Assembly: GCA_029838195.1 (NCBI GenBank)
Contig: JALGVJ010000008.1
Span: 1-64,000, forward strand
Length of the DNA stretch: 64,000 bases
Direction of reading: 5' to 3'
Origin: Promethearchaeota archaeon
GTDB lineage: Archaea > Asgardarchaeota > Lokiarchaeia > Sigyniarchaeales > SOKP01
Positions 55,148 through 63,810 of the stretch are shown here, in pieces. The notes below the pieces were generated by a model, which had not been told where the DNA came from, did no database searches, and was given only the letters and a program-made list of their open reading frames with translations. Position numbers and translations under genes: made by a program. The stretch's first letter is position 1, and every line of letters begins with the position of its first letter.

Positions 55148-56002
55148 TTATTCATGAGGTAAAAGTAGGACTAAAGATATGATTAATAAGATCCCTACCA
55201 AGAAAATTAATGCTTGAATGATCGATTTTTTCAAATTTTTTTGTTTAATAATTTCAGGCATCAATTCTGCACTAGCAATATAGAGAAATCCCCCTCCTGA
55301 AAATGCGAGGATTAAAGAATTAAATACTTCGATGATATTGGATAAAATAAAGGAAATGAGTCCTCCGAGTAAAGCCACCATGGCGCTCATGAAATTGTAG
55401 AACAGGGCATTTCTCCTAGAAAACCCTCCATATAAGAGAATACCAAAATCTCCGATTTCCTGGGGCAATTCATGAAATAATACGGCCAAAACGACAATGA
55501 TTCCATTAACAAGGCCATTAAAAAAAGCTACCATGATAATAATGCCATCCAAAAAGTTATGCAGAGCATCTCCCAGTAAATTTAGGATCGCAACCGATTT
55601 TATATTTTTTTCTTTAGGAAACATCATTTCTCCACCCGTGCTCAAATTTTCATAACAGACATATTCACTTTCTTTTTGATGAGCGTGCCCGTGAAACCAA
55701 TAGATAAATCTTTCCAGAATGAAAAAAACAACAAACCCAAAAATAATAATACCAAAAGGAAGTGTTTCAGAAAAGTTGGCACCTTCCAAGTTTAATTCTT
55801 CTAGATGCTGTATGGATTCCGGAATTAAATCAAATAAAGCAGTGGCTAAAATCGTGCCTGTGGCGAAAGCTACCAAGATAAACAAGATATTATCTAAAGT
55901 TTTTTCTTTCAGGGAAATCATGAATAATCCAATAAGGCTAAAACAACCTATGAAAAAAATCATCAAGAAACCAATTATTAACAAGCTATTTTCCATGATC
56001 AA
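55148..56002 (-). CDS. ZIP-family metal transporter
   Basis: This 284-residue protein with about eight predicted membrane helices has the ZIP metal-binding pairs: DALHNFLDGI in TM4 and VLFHELPQEIGD in TM5, plus a His-containing loop (FHGHAHQKE). It should import Zn2+ or another divalent metal. It stands alone. The T-rich 3' end follows, and the divergent small gene at 56302 starts 300 nt away. Confidence 0.92.
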   Translation of the reverse strand: MIMENSLLIIGFLMIFFIGCFSLIGLFMISLKEKTLDNILFILVAFATGTILATALFDLIPESIQHLEELNLEGANFSETLPFGIIIFGFVVFFILERFIYWFHGHAHQKESEYVCYENLSTGGEMMFPKEKNIKSVAILNLLGDALHNFLDGIIIMVAFFNGLVNGIIVVLAVLFHELPQEIGDFGILLYGGFSRRNALFYNFMSAMVALLGGLISFILSNIIEVFNSLILAFSGGGFLYIASAELMPEIIKQKNLKKSIIQALIFLVGILLIISLVLLLPHE

Positions 56003-56301
56003 ATGCCCTTAATTTAAAAATACTATTATCACGTGAAATCAGTTATTCCATTTAATTTTGTGGGTTTTCTCCAATAACTAAATAATGAAGTTTCTCTTAT
56101 TTCATATTGTTCTTTACGATGAATTCATGAAAGTTCTAAATGAAACTTGTTTAGAATTGATAAAACAACATTCTCGAAAATTTTTATTTTATAAGAAATA
56201 AATTTATTAACCCTTTCTATTATACTTTATTTGAATCTTTTTAGTAGAAGAATATTAACAAAAATCTTTTAATAAAAAAAAAATAGTTCGAAGTAAAAAT
56301 C

Positions 56302-56568
56302 ATGGTCTTTACATCGTTAAAGTCCTTTCTGGGGTCTTTGTTCATCGGTCGATATCTGAATGATATACAGGAAAATATAGATAAATTAAGTTTCCTGTAT
56401 TATCAAACCAATTCAGAAACGATAAAAAAACAGATTGAACCCAGAATAAATTTTTTACAAGATTTATTATGGCTTTTTAAAAACGCTTCTATTAGCAAGA
56501 GAAAAATCATAAAAATTATTAAGGAAATCAAAAAGACCTTGTTAAATATGAGGTTTTTTCCTTATTAA
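56302..56568 (+). CDS. Small hypothetical protein
   Basis: This 88-residue, Lys- and aromatic-rich protein starts FTSLKSFLGSLFIG, which could be an amphipathic helix. The rest is charged and helical. No family recognised. It lies between divergent ZIP and convergent TIGR04076 genes. Confidence 0.4.
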   Translation: MVFTSLKSFLGSLFIGRYLNDIQENIDKLSFLYYQTNSETIKKQIEPRINFLQDLLWLFKNASISKRKIIKIIKEIKKTLLNMRFFPY

Positions 56569-56762
56569 AATTCTTGCTAATTTCCTAATTTTTTTAAAAA
56601 CCTCTTATATTAAATATTATTTTAAAGTTTCACATCAATATTTTTATGGAACTTAGCAATTCAATAAAGAAAAAAGAAATTATTTTAATTTTTTTTTCCC
56701 CATTTAGTATTCATTTTATGAAGTGATTTTCAAATTCCAACTTAAGGAGTACTTGATTGTAA

Positions 56763-57095
56763 TTATCCGTTTCGTGAAGCTTGCTTAACGTGAGTTATTT
56801 CAAATATAACGGTCCCTCCTCCTGTATGGGGCTCTCCTGGATCTAAACAATGAAAATATCCGGGACCATTTGGAGTTTTTGCGAGCCCTAATTTTGCCGG
56901 ATCCATGCCATCGCGCAGAGCAACAATGAAGGATCCTAAAGAGAAAAGCGCATGAATACACACAACATCCGATTCTTCCATGTCAATAAATGGACCATTT
57001 ATAACGGTTTTATCTCCTACTTTATAAACAGGACACGTTCCTTTTATTTCGATGGCTTTAATTACCAATTTATTAAATTCTTGCTTGGATTTCAT
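56763..57095 (-). CDS. TIGR04076-family protein
   Basis: This 110-residue protein fits the small TIGR04076 family: Cys21 in GTCPVYKVGDK, Cys46 in VVCIHALFSL, a conserved VALRDGMDP segment and HCLDPGEPHTGGGTVIFEI. Members are found mainly in anaerobes and have no established function. A GGGAGG motif lies seven bases before the ATG, one of the strongest ribosome-binding sites in the window. The conserved Cys residues suggest metal or redox chemistry (inference). Confidence 0.85.
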   Translation of the reverse strand: MKSKQEFNKLVIKAIEIKGTCPVYKVGDKTVINGPFIDMEESDVVCIHALFSLGSFIVALRDGMDPAKLGLAKTPNGPGYFHCLDPGEPHTGGGTVIFEITHVKQASRNG

Positions 57096-57397
57096 GATCA
57101 GCCTCCCTTTAAAATTAATTCTCCTTCTTGAATTAAAGATGAGGATAGAGTTTTCTATTGATTCATGGAAAAAAGATTATTTATATATAAAACTTGAATT
57201 CTGTTATTAAAAAATCTTACTTTCGAAATTTAAAAAAAAAGGTGAACCACAACCTGAGCACATTGATTATTTCCCTTCTTCCTTCATTAAAAAAATGTAA
57301 AACCTTTTACTTTAAAACAATTTTTCAACAATAGTGAATAATTAAAATATCACATTCATTTAATTAAGGAATCACGCAACTCTTAATTGAGATTTTC
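57096..57397. other. Divergent intergenic region
   Basis: This 302-nt spacer holds a near-palindromic TATA (TTTATATATAAA, about 57180-57192) that could serve either gene. Nothing else was seen. Confidence 0.35.
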
Positions 57398-58474
57398 ATG
57401 TTTGATGATTCTACCGTTCATTCCATTTATAATAGGGCAATTGAAGGAAAAATTGATAAAGAACGTGCCGGTAATTTATTACTTTCAATAATAGAAGAAA
57501 GTGAAAAAGCAAGCATTCGACTACATGTTTTAGAAATTTTAAAACTCCTTCCTATTCGTTCCAATAGAATTTTTAAAACTTTAGAAAATCTCCTCATTTC
57601 GGATGAAAATCATGACGTGAGAAAAGTAGCTGCGGATTTAATCATTAAATTTTATCTCAAAGAAGGAATGAATTCTCTAAGATGGGTGCTCCATCATGAA
57701 CAATCTCCCGTTGTCATTCAAACGATTTTTAATGCACTTGAAGAATTCACTTTATTTGACCCCATTAACAAGGAACTTAACGCAGATTTAGAACATTGGA
57801 TAAGTTCATTTGCTTCGAATTTGGGCGTAGTTCCTGAAGAAGCAAGATTTTTTTTGGATTTAGAAGCCATGTTCGCAGAAGGTAAGAACAATTGTAAAAC
57901 ATCCCTTGAAATGTATGAGTTCTGTCAATTTATGGATAATCTTTTAGAAAAAGAACCATGGCTTATCATTGAAAAAGGCCACGTGAAAAAATTGACATTT
58001 AATTACTTGAATTGGAAATACTTAAAGGATATGGGAAAAAACCTTAATTCCCTCATGAATATAAATTATTTAGATCTCTTTTTTTCTTATCTAAAAAAAA
58101 CACATCTAAATCCAAGAAAGAATTTCCGAATTCCCGCCTCGATTGGAATGCTCCGGCAGTTAGAATTTTTGAACCTTAGCCAAAATAACCTTGAATCCTT
58201 GCCCTCATCTTTTAAAAATCTCCAAGCTTTAAAAAAAATCGTTTTAAACGAGAATGATTTTAAAGAAATTCCGCCCATTCTTTTATCCCTTGAAAATCTT
58301 GAAGAAATACACCTCAAGCAAAATAAAATTAAAGAAATCCCTATAATCGCCCTTCAATCCCATCCCTCATTAAAATATATCGATCTTAGTAATAATGAGA
58401 TTAAAACCCTTCCTGAACATGTAAAGAATAAAAAGGTACCGTTTCAAATCAATCTCTTTAATAATCCCCTTTAA
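57398..58474 (+). CDS. HEAT-like plus leucine-rich-repeat protein
   Basis: This 358-residue protein has a helical N-terminal half with HEAT-like units (SIRLHVLEILKLLP, HDVRKVAADLIIKF, SPVVIQTIFNALEEF). Its C-terminal half holds about four or five LRRs of 22-24 residues (LEFLNLSQNNLESLPSSFKNL, then LKKIVLNENDFKEIPPIL). Such mixed scaffolds are frequent in Asgard genomes. No signal peptide or membrane helix was seen, so it is likely a cytosolic protein-binding platform. Confidence 0.8.
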   Translation: MFDDSTVHSIYNRAIEGKIDKERAGNLLLSIIEESEKASIRLHVLEILKLLPIRSNRIFKTLENLLISDENHDVRKVAADLIIKFYLKEGMNSLRWVLHHEQSPVVIQTIFNALEEFTLFDPINKELNADLEHWISSFASNLGVVPEEARFFLDLEAMFAEGKNNCKTSLEMYEFCQFMDNLLEKEPWLIIEKGHVKKLTFNYLNWKYLKDMGKNLNSLMNINYLDLFFSYLKKTHLNPRKNFRIPASIGMLRQLEFLNLSQNNLESLPSSFKNLQALKKIVLNENDFKEIPPILLSLENLEEIHLKQNKIKEIPIIALQSHPSLKYIDLSNNEIKTLPEHVKNKKVPFQINLFNNPL

Positions 58475-58589
58475 ATTTTACATTCATCTTCTACTTTTCC
58501 ATTAGAATTTCTCTCAATGAGTTAATTATAAATACTAATGAAATAAAATTAATATTAACCGATCCTAATTATTTAAAAAAGTGAAAATC

Positions 58590-60302
58590 ATGTCGGAAGA
58601 AAAGAAAAAAATTAATGGTGGAGATCTCTTAATCAAATGCCTCCTCCAAGAAAATGTGAAATACATGTTTGGCATCCCAGGTGGACAATTCTTAGCCATG
58701 TATGATGCCGTATATAGATGGGGCAAAGAAAAAGGCATCCAAACAATATTATTTAGACATGAACAAGCCGCTGCTCATGCGGCAGATGCTTATGCCCGCG
58801 TGACTAATCAGCCCGGCATATGCTTTGGAACGGTCGGACCTGGAGCCCTCCATCTTGTTCCGGGGGTGGGTACTGCGTGGAGTGATAACATTCCTGTTGT
58901 TGCTATTGTCCCTCAAGTGGCTTCAAAATACGCGGATTCTTTTACTCTCCAAGGAAATCTCGATCAAGTCACAATGTTTAAGCCCATCACTAAATATCAA
59001 AAAACCGTAAGAACAATTGAGGAAATTCCCGACGCCGTGCACAAGGTATTTCGTGAAGCCGTAGGAGGGCGTCCCCAGCCCGTTTTATTAGAAATTTTCG
59101 AAGATGCCTTTGTTGGGGAAATTGAGGAGGACAAGATCCCCGTCCTTCCTTCAGAGAAATATCGACCACTTGAGAAACCTGCAGTAGCCCCTGAAACGAT
59201 TCAAAAAGCCTTCAATTTATTAATTAATGCAGAAAACCCCTTAATAATTTCGGGGGGAGGCGTAGCTCGAGCAGAAGCATGGAACGAACTTAAGGAAGTG
59301 GCGGAATATTTACAAATTCCTGTAATGACAACTATCATGGGAGTAGGTACCATGCCCAATACTTCAAAATGCTTGATAGGAGCTACCATTGCTGGTCCCG
59401 GCCTCACCGCAGCAAGGAAGGCGGATGTAATTTTAGCCTTAGGGTGTAAATTCGGGTATACAATGAGCCATGGAGAAGCGCCATTTTGGGACAACGAGCA
59501 AAAATTGATTCAAGTAGATATCGATCCTTCCATCATCGGAAGAGCAAAACCCATAGAAATGGGCATCGTTGCCGATTGCAAGCAATTCTTAACTCAATTT
59601 CTCGCAGAAGTCAAAAAAACTGATAAAGTAACTCAGAGAGAATGGCTAGACATGTTAGCGGAGCAAAGAAAGAAACAAATCGCAACGGCTATAAAAAAAT
59701 CATCTAAGGACAAAGTGCCTATTTTACCCCAAAGGATGATTAAAGATATTTTAGAATTTATTGATGAGGATGCGATTCTCATTATTGATGGAGGAGATAT
59801 TGCTACATACGCTGTCGAGCAGATCGATTTTTATAAATCGCGACCCCCCTTATCTACGTTACAAGCTATTGGAATGGGACATTTAGGAACTTCTGTTCCC
59901 TATGGAATTGGTGCCAAATTCGCCAAACCCGATACTCAAGTCGTTTCCATTTCAGGCGATGGAAGTTTCATGATTAATATCCAAGATTTAGAGACAGCCG
60001 TGCGTTTTGGTTTCAAGAACTTGATATATTGCGTGGGAAACAATTCTGCCTGGGGCATGATTAAATCAGGGCAGAAATTAGTAATGGGCGGGCGATTTAT
60101 TGATGTTGATCTCCCTGATTTTGATTTTGCTGGATGTGCTAAAGAATTTGGGTGTTATGGAGAGACTATAACGGAACCGGGTGAAATTACGCATGCCTTA
60201 GAGAGAGCAAAGAATTCCGGAAAGCCCGCTGTTTTGGATATAAAAATAAAATTTGATATTCCGGATACTACAAAATTACTTCTTTCGATGGGAGTCCTCT
60301 AA
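58590..60302 (+). CDS. Thiamine-diphosphate enzyme (acetolactate-synthase-like)
   Basis: This protein of about 570 residues has three domains of the POX/AHAS type. It has FGIPGGQ near the N-terminus, the catalytic Glu58 in FRHEQAAAHAADAYAR, a central nucleotide-like domain (NPLIISGGGV), and the TPP motif SISGDGSFMINIQDL with an Asn about 25 residues on. I chose ATG 58590 because the in-frame GTG at 58581 is part of a GTGA ribosome-binding motif. No small regulatory subunit gene is adjacent, so anabolic acetolactate synthase is possible but a different 2-keto-acid decarboxylase or ligase is equally open. Confidence 0.82.
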   Translation: MSEEKKKINGGDLLIKCLLQENVKYMFGIPGGQFLAMYDAVYRWGKEKGIQTILFRHEQAAAHAADAYARVTNQPGICFGTVGPGALHLVPGVGTAWSDNIPVVAIVPQVASKYADSFTLQGNLDQVTMFKPITKYQKTVRTIEEIPDAVHKVFREAVGGRPQPVLLEIFEDAFVGEIEEDKIPVLPSEKYRPLEKPAVAPETIQKAFNLLINAENPLIISGGGVARAEAWNELKEVAEYLQIPVMTTIMGVGTMPNTSKCLIGATIAGPGLTAARKADVILALGCKFGYTMSHGEAPFWDNEQKLIQVDIDPSIIGRAKPIEMGIVADCKQFLTQFLAEVKKTDKVTQREWLDMLAEQRKKQIATAIKKSSKDKVPILPQRMIKDILEFIDEDAILIIDGGDIATYAVEQIDFYKSRPPLSTLQAIGMGHLGTSVPYGIGAKFAKPDTQVVSISGDGSFMINIQDLETAVRFGFKNLIYCVGNNSAWGMIKSGQKLVMGGRFIDVDLPDFDFAGCAKEFGCYGETITEPGEITHALERAKNSGKPAVLDIKIKFDIPDTTKLLLSMGVL

Positions 60303-60571
60303 AAAAAACAATTTAATTAATCCTCTACAAATTTATATGATATCCGAGATAACTTGTATGACAAAGGAACAAGCATGAAAGAATAGTATTCCCAAGAATC
60401 TACGTGTCTTTTTTTTTTAATATTTTATATCATGGCAGAGCTTTCAAATTTTTTTATTATTTCCTGAATTTATAATCTTACTATTTTTGGAGGTTTTAGA
60501 ACGTATTAGAGATAAGAATCAAATAGGAGAATTTAATCCTTCTCTCATAATTTTATAGGAAATACTTCTTC

Positions 60572-61699
60572 CTATCTAATCTTATATTCATTAATCGCTT
60601 CATGCATTGCAAGAATATTTTGAACGGTCTGATCTAAAAGAAAATTCGTGGCTCCTGGGATGTATCCGTGAGGACCAAGAGAATCAATAGATTTTTTTAC
60701 GGAGGACTTGACTTCTTCAGGAGTGCCATGTTTAAGTAGATTCGTATCATCAATCGTGCCCAATAACGCAATTTTATCTCCGTATTTTTTTTTTATTTGT
60801 GGAAGGTCGTTATTAAAGGGTTTTAGGGATTCCACGCCATCTAAGCCGATTTCTACTAACTCATCAAATAGCACCTCGATATTACCGCAAGAATGTAATA
60901 AGCATTTAGCTCCCGCCTCGTGAATTATCCCCACGTGTTCAGATAAAGTAGGCTTGACCAAGCTCCTCCACATTTCCAAGCTCATTTGAAGCCCACTATT
61001 AAATCCATAATCATCACCAATCATGACTACTTTTGGTTGGGCGATTTTCACTAAGTTTTTCATGCCATCAAGTGCTATATTACAAAAATAATCATTAACT
61101 TCATGCAGGAATTTCCGATCTTTTCTCCAAAATTTCGCAATGTTGCTGAATCCAATACCGAAATGCAAGAATTCCCAAGGGCCGGTTAATCCTATTGATA
61201 ACACTAAATTATATTTTTTTTCACATGTTTCAATTAATTTTTTGTATTTTTTAAAAGACTTCGGAGAATACTTTAAATCTTTCTTTATGTGTTCTTCAAT
61301 TGCCTCTTTTGTAGTGAGCCCCTCTTTTAGCCACCACCAATGCGGAATAAGATGCTTCTCGCACCCTACTGGTGGTTGATACGTGGAAAATCGCGTGACT
61401 ACTTTAAAAAGTCCTCCGTTAGATTCGGCAGGCAGATTTAGATGATCTAACCACGTGAGGGGTCCTGAAATGGGAATCCATGTCAGATCTACTCCTAATT
61501 TGACTGATAAAGGAATGATCGCCGGACATAACCAAGGTAAACCATCTTTTTTAAATTGCTGAAATTCTTCAAAAGTAAATCCTATTTCTGCAATGTATCG
61601 TTCCATGAAATCCCAATCGGCTCCTAAGCATAATGAGGGAATCCTTGCGGGTGTTTTACATTCTAAAGCGTCTAAAACGACTTCTAAAGCTCCTTCCAT
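60572..61699 (-). CDS. UroD/MtaA-family methyltransferase-like protein
   Basis: This 375-residue UroD-superfamily protein has ALECKTPARIPSL near the N-terminus, VVMIGDDYGFNSGLQMS in the barrel and LLHSCGNIEVLFDELVEIGLDG. The third zinc-ligand region reads IPGATN, with neither Cys nor the His of the two other copies, so metal binding may differ. Its ATG follows the stop of the SCP2-like gene with no gap (TAGATG), and AAGGTGG inside that gene is its ribosome-binding site. This is a coupled two-gene operon. Substrate unknown. Confidence 0.78.
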   Translation of the reverse strand: MEGALEVVLDALECKTPARIPSLCLGADWDFMERYIAEIGFTFEEFQQFKKDGLPWLCPAIIPLSVKLGVDLTWIPISGPLTWLDHLNLPAESNGGLFKVVTRFSTYQPPVGCEKHLIPHWWWLKEGLTTKEAIEEHIKKDLKYSPKSFKKYKKLIETCEKKYNLVLSIGLTGPWEFLHFGIGFSNIAKFWRKDRKFLHEVNDYFCNIALDGMKNLVKIAQPKVVMIGDDYGFNSGLQMSLEMWRSLVKPTLSEHVGIIHEAGAKCLLHSCGNIEVLFDELVEIGLDGVESLKPFNNDLPQIKKKYGDKIALLGTIDDTNLLKHGTPEEVKSSVKKSIDSLGPHGYIPGATNFLLDQTVQNILAMHEAINEYKIR

Positions 61700-62095
61700 C
61701 TATAAAGCCACCTTTTGAAGTAATTTTAAAAACTGTAATAATGACTTAATTCCCTTAAATTTAAATTTTCTTGTAATTAAAAACCAAAATCCCTTTAAAA
61801 GAGGCTGTCCATGAAGTAAAGAGATTAATCCTTTCATAGTCCCAATAAAAATCCCATCCGCATCCCCGATCTTGGCCTCGAGATCTCGTACGGGTTCAAT
61901 GAAAAAATCTCCTTTCTCCCCATCGAATTTAATTAAGGCGCCGGGTTTATAATCTTTCAGAAAAATTAGAATGGATAATTTATCAATGTTTAACTCTTGT
62001 AATATCTGCTTAAGAAAACCCATCTCTAGGGTTAACCAAAAAGCAGAATAAATGATAGCGGGCAAATCTTCTAATTGTTCTACTTTTTCCATCAT
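61700..62095 (-). CDS. SCP2-like lipid-binding domain protein
   Basis: This 131-residue protein ends with the pattern of the SCP-2 sterol-carrier fold: a strand PGALIKFDGEKGDFFIEP, a strand DADGIFIGTMKGLISLLHGQP and a final KFKFKGIKSLLQFLKLL helix region. Stand-alone SCP2 domains bind hydrophobic ligands. It is translationally coupled to the UroD-like gene, so it may deliver or shield that enzyme's substrate. The family call is by eye. Confidence 0.55.
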   Translation of the reverse strand: MMEKVEQLEDLPAIIYSAFWLTLEMGFLKQILQELNIDKLSILIFLKDYKPGALIKFDGEKGDFFIEPVRDLEAKIGDADGIFIGTMKGLISLLHGQPLLKGFWFLITRKFKFKGIKSLLQFLKLLQKVAL

Positions 62096-62122
62096 GAGTC
62101 TTTTTTATTTTCTAAATTAATA

Positions 62123-62147
62123 TATATGAACCATGTAGAATCATATA
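62123..62147. promoter_or_regulatory. Inverted repeat between divergent genes
   Basis: TATATGA (62123-62129) and TCATATA (62141-62147) are perfect 7-bp arms with an 11-base spacer, in the divergent spacer between the SCP2-UroD operon and the alcohol dehydrogenase gene. Candidate operator or overlapping promoter pair. Confidence 0.3.
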
Positions 62148-62326
62148 AAAAAGTGAGGTTCCCCGAAGAATTTAATGCTTCTAATTGAGTTGTTGGATTA
62201 ACTATTCTAAACCGCATTTTCCTTAAAGTTCATGGTATTCGAAAATCAATGACCTTGAATTAAAAATTTTTATAGAATGAGAATAAATTAACTATTAATT
62301 AAAGAAAAAAGGTGAATTCTTTTTTC

Positions 62327-63343
62327 ATGAAAGGTGCTGTATATTTAGATAAAGAAAAAGTTATTATTAAAGATGATTTAGAGAAACCAACGCCCGCAGC
62401 CGATGATGTACTTATTAAAGTGAAATACTGTGGAATCTGTGGTTCTGGCGTCGAAAGCTACAAAACTGGGGGCATGTATCTTCCTAATATCATCCTTGGG
62501 CATGAATTTTCTGGAGAAATTGTTGAAGTGGGAGAGAATGTTAGAAAATTAAAAGTAGGACAACGCGTCGTGGTGGATCCTAATGTACCGTGTGGTGAAT
62601 GCTACTGGTGTACTCGTTACAAAGAAAATATGTGCAAATTATCAAACAATGCTTTAGGAACCACGCAGAATGGAGGCATGGCAGAATTCATTAATGTGAG
62701 AGCTGATCACGTTCATTTAATACCTGATAGCATGACTTTTCAAGAAGGTGCCTGCGTGGAGCCTCTTGCCAACTGCGTGTATGCGGTTCAAGAATCCGGA
62801 ATTAAAATTGGAGAAAACGCCGCAGTATTTGGAGCCGGTACCATCGGACTGATGACCATTCAAGCGTTAAAAGCTGCGGGAGTAAGTAGAATTTTTGCCA
62901 TTGAACCCGTGGAATTTAAGCAGAAAAAGGCATTAGAATTAGGTGCAACTGGTGTCTTTCATCCAAAGCAGTATAATAAAGTGGCTCGCATGACAGATAA
63001 AATTGGTCCGGACCACATTTTTGATTGCGTGGGAATTCCAGAAACATTAATGGCTTCCATTAACTTGATTAAGAAAGGAGGGCACATCACGGTCATTGGA
63101 ATTCATATAGAACCCTTTGAAATGCGCGGTTTAATGCAAGTACCCTTAAAAAATATTACACTAAGAGGGGTTTTCAGTTTCACGCCGGATGTATTTCAAG
63201 CATCTCTGGATTTAATTGCGGGCAAGCAAGTAAATGGTCAAGCCCTCATAACAAGTATCATCAAATTAGATGATGTTCCAGACATGTTTAAAAAATTAGC
63301 TAATCCTCCGCATGAAGAGATTAAAGTGCTGGTTGAAATTTAA
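62327..63343 (+). CDS. Zinc-dependent medium-chain alcohol/polyol dehydrogenase
   Basis: This protein of about 338 residues has catalytic zinc ligands in CGICGSG and GHEFSGE, four Cys of the structural zinc in CGECYWCTRYKENMC, and an NAD(P) site GAGTIGLM. It resembles threonine/sorbitol dehydrogenases. I chose ATG 62327 because GGTGA (62310-62314) is its ribosome-binding site and the in-frame GTG at 62312 is part of that motif. Sugar-alcohol or sugar oxidation would suit the region (inference). Confidence 0.9.
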   Translation: MKGAVYLDKEKVIIKDDLEKPTPAADDVLIKVKYCGICGSGVESYKTGGMYLPNIILGHEFSGEIVEVGENVRKLKVGQRVVVDPNVPCGECYWCTRYKENMCKLSNNALGTTQNGGMAEFINVRADHVHLIPDSMTFQEGACVEPLANCVYAVQESGIKIGENAAVFGAGTIGLMTIQALKAAGVSRIFAIEPVEFKQKKALELGATGVFHPKQYNKVARMTDKIGPDHIFDCVGIPETLMASINLIKKGGHITVIGIHIEPFEMRGLMQVPLKNITLRGVFSFTPDVFQASLDLIAGKQVNGQALITSIIKLDDVPDMFKKLANPPHEEIKVLVEI

Positions 63344-63449
63344 ATTATCTTTTTTCTTATTTTTTTGATTATTTTAATCTAATACATTTAAAAAAAATTC
63401 CAAGAAATCATAATATTAAATCAAATCATGATAATCATGACCTTTCCTT

Positions 63450-63647
63450 TCACTTCATGATATAATGATCAAGTGAAATAATCCAAACATTTTTGATTTC
63501 AAGAATTTTAATACTTGGAATGTTTTCTTTAATATATTTAAGAGAGGTTATTGCTTCTTCACTGGTTAACTCAAAGACAATAGACCCTTGAAACTCATGT
63601 TTCTTTAAGAAGTGCCCAAGATTATTGAATTCGTGCCTAATATTCCC
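63450..63647 (-). pseudogene. C-terminal remnant of a sugar isomerase/epimerase
   Basis: The minus strand is open for 65 codons and reads FLKKHEFQGSIVFELTSEEA and then ITSLKYIKENIP. This aligns with the end of the AP_endonuc_2-type isomerases in this window (YNYTGAIIVELFSATTLEKS). Only the last strand and helix are present; the upstream part is lost. The upstream end overlaps the next remnant. Confidence 0.4.
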
Positions 63648-63695
63648 TTAACCGTTATTGGGAAAGTAGATAAAAAAGCCTTGAGAAATCTCTAA
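63609..63695 (+). pseudogene. C-terminal remnant of an AMP-forming acyl-CoA synthetase
   Basis: A 28-codon open stretch ending in TAA reads VPKIIEFVPNIPLTVIGKVD followed by KKALRNL. This is the characteristic final segment of ANL acyl-CoA synthetases, including the catalytic Lys in GKVDKKALR. Upstream of 63609 the frame is closed and no more of the gene is present. Confidence 0.55.
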
Positions 63696-63810
63696 TTTTA
63701 ATTTTTTAATTCTACAACTCTTTTTTTTATATTAAATTAAATAGCACTAGCACGTGTTTGGTGATAGGGCAATTAGTTAGTTAAAAGTAATAAAAGTATA
63801 GTCTCTTTCT

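Noticed and set aside
58590..60302. Assigning ilvB to the TPP enzyme
   Set aside because: No regulatory subunit or other branched-chain genes nearby, and the active-site pocket cannot be judged by eye.
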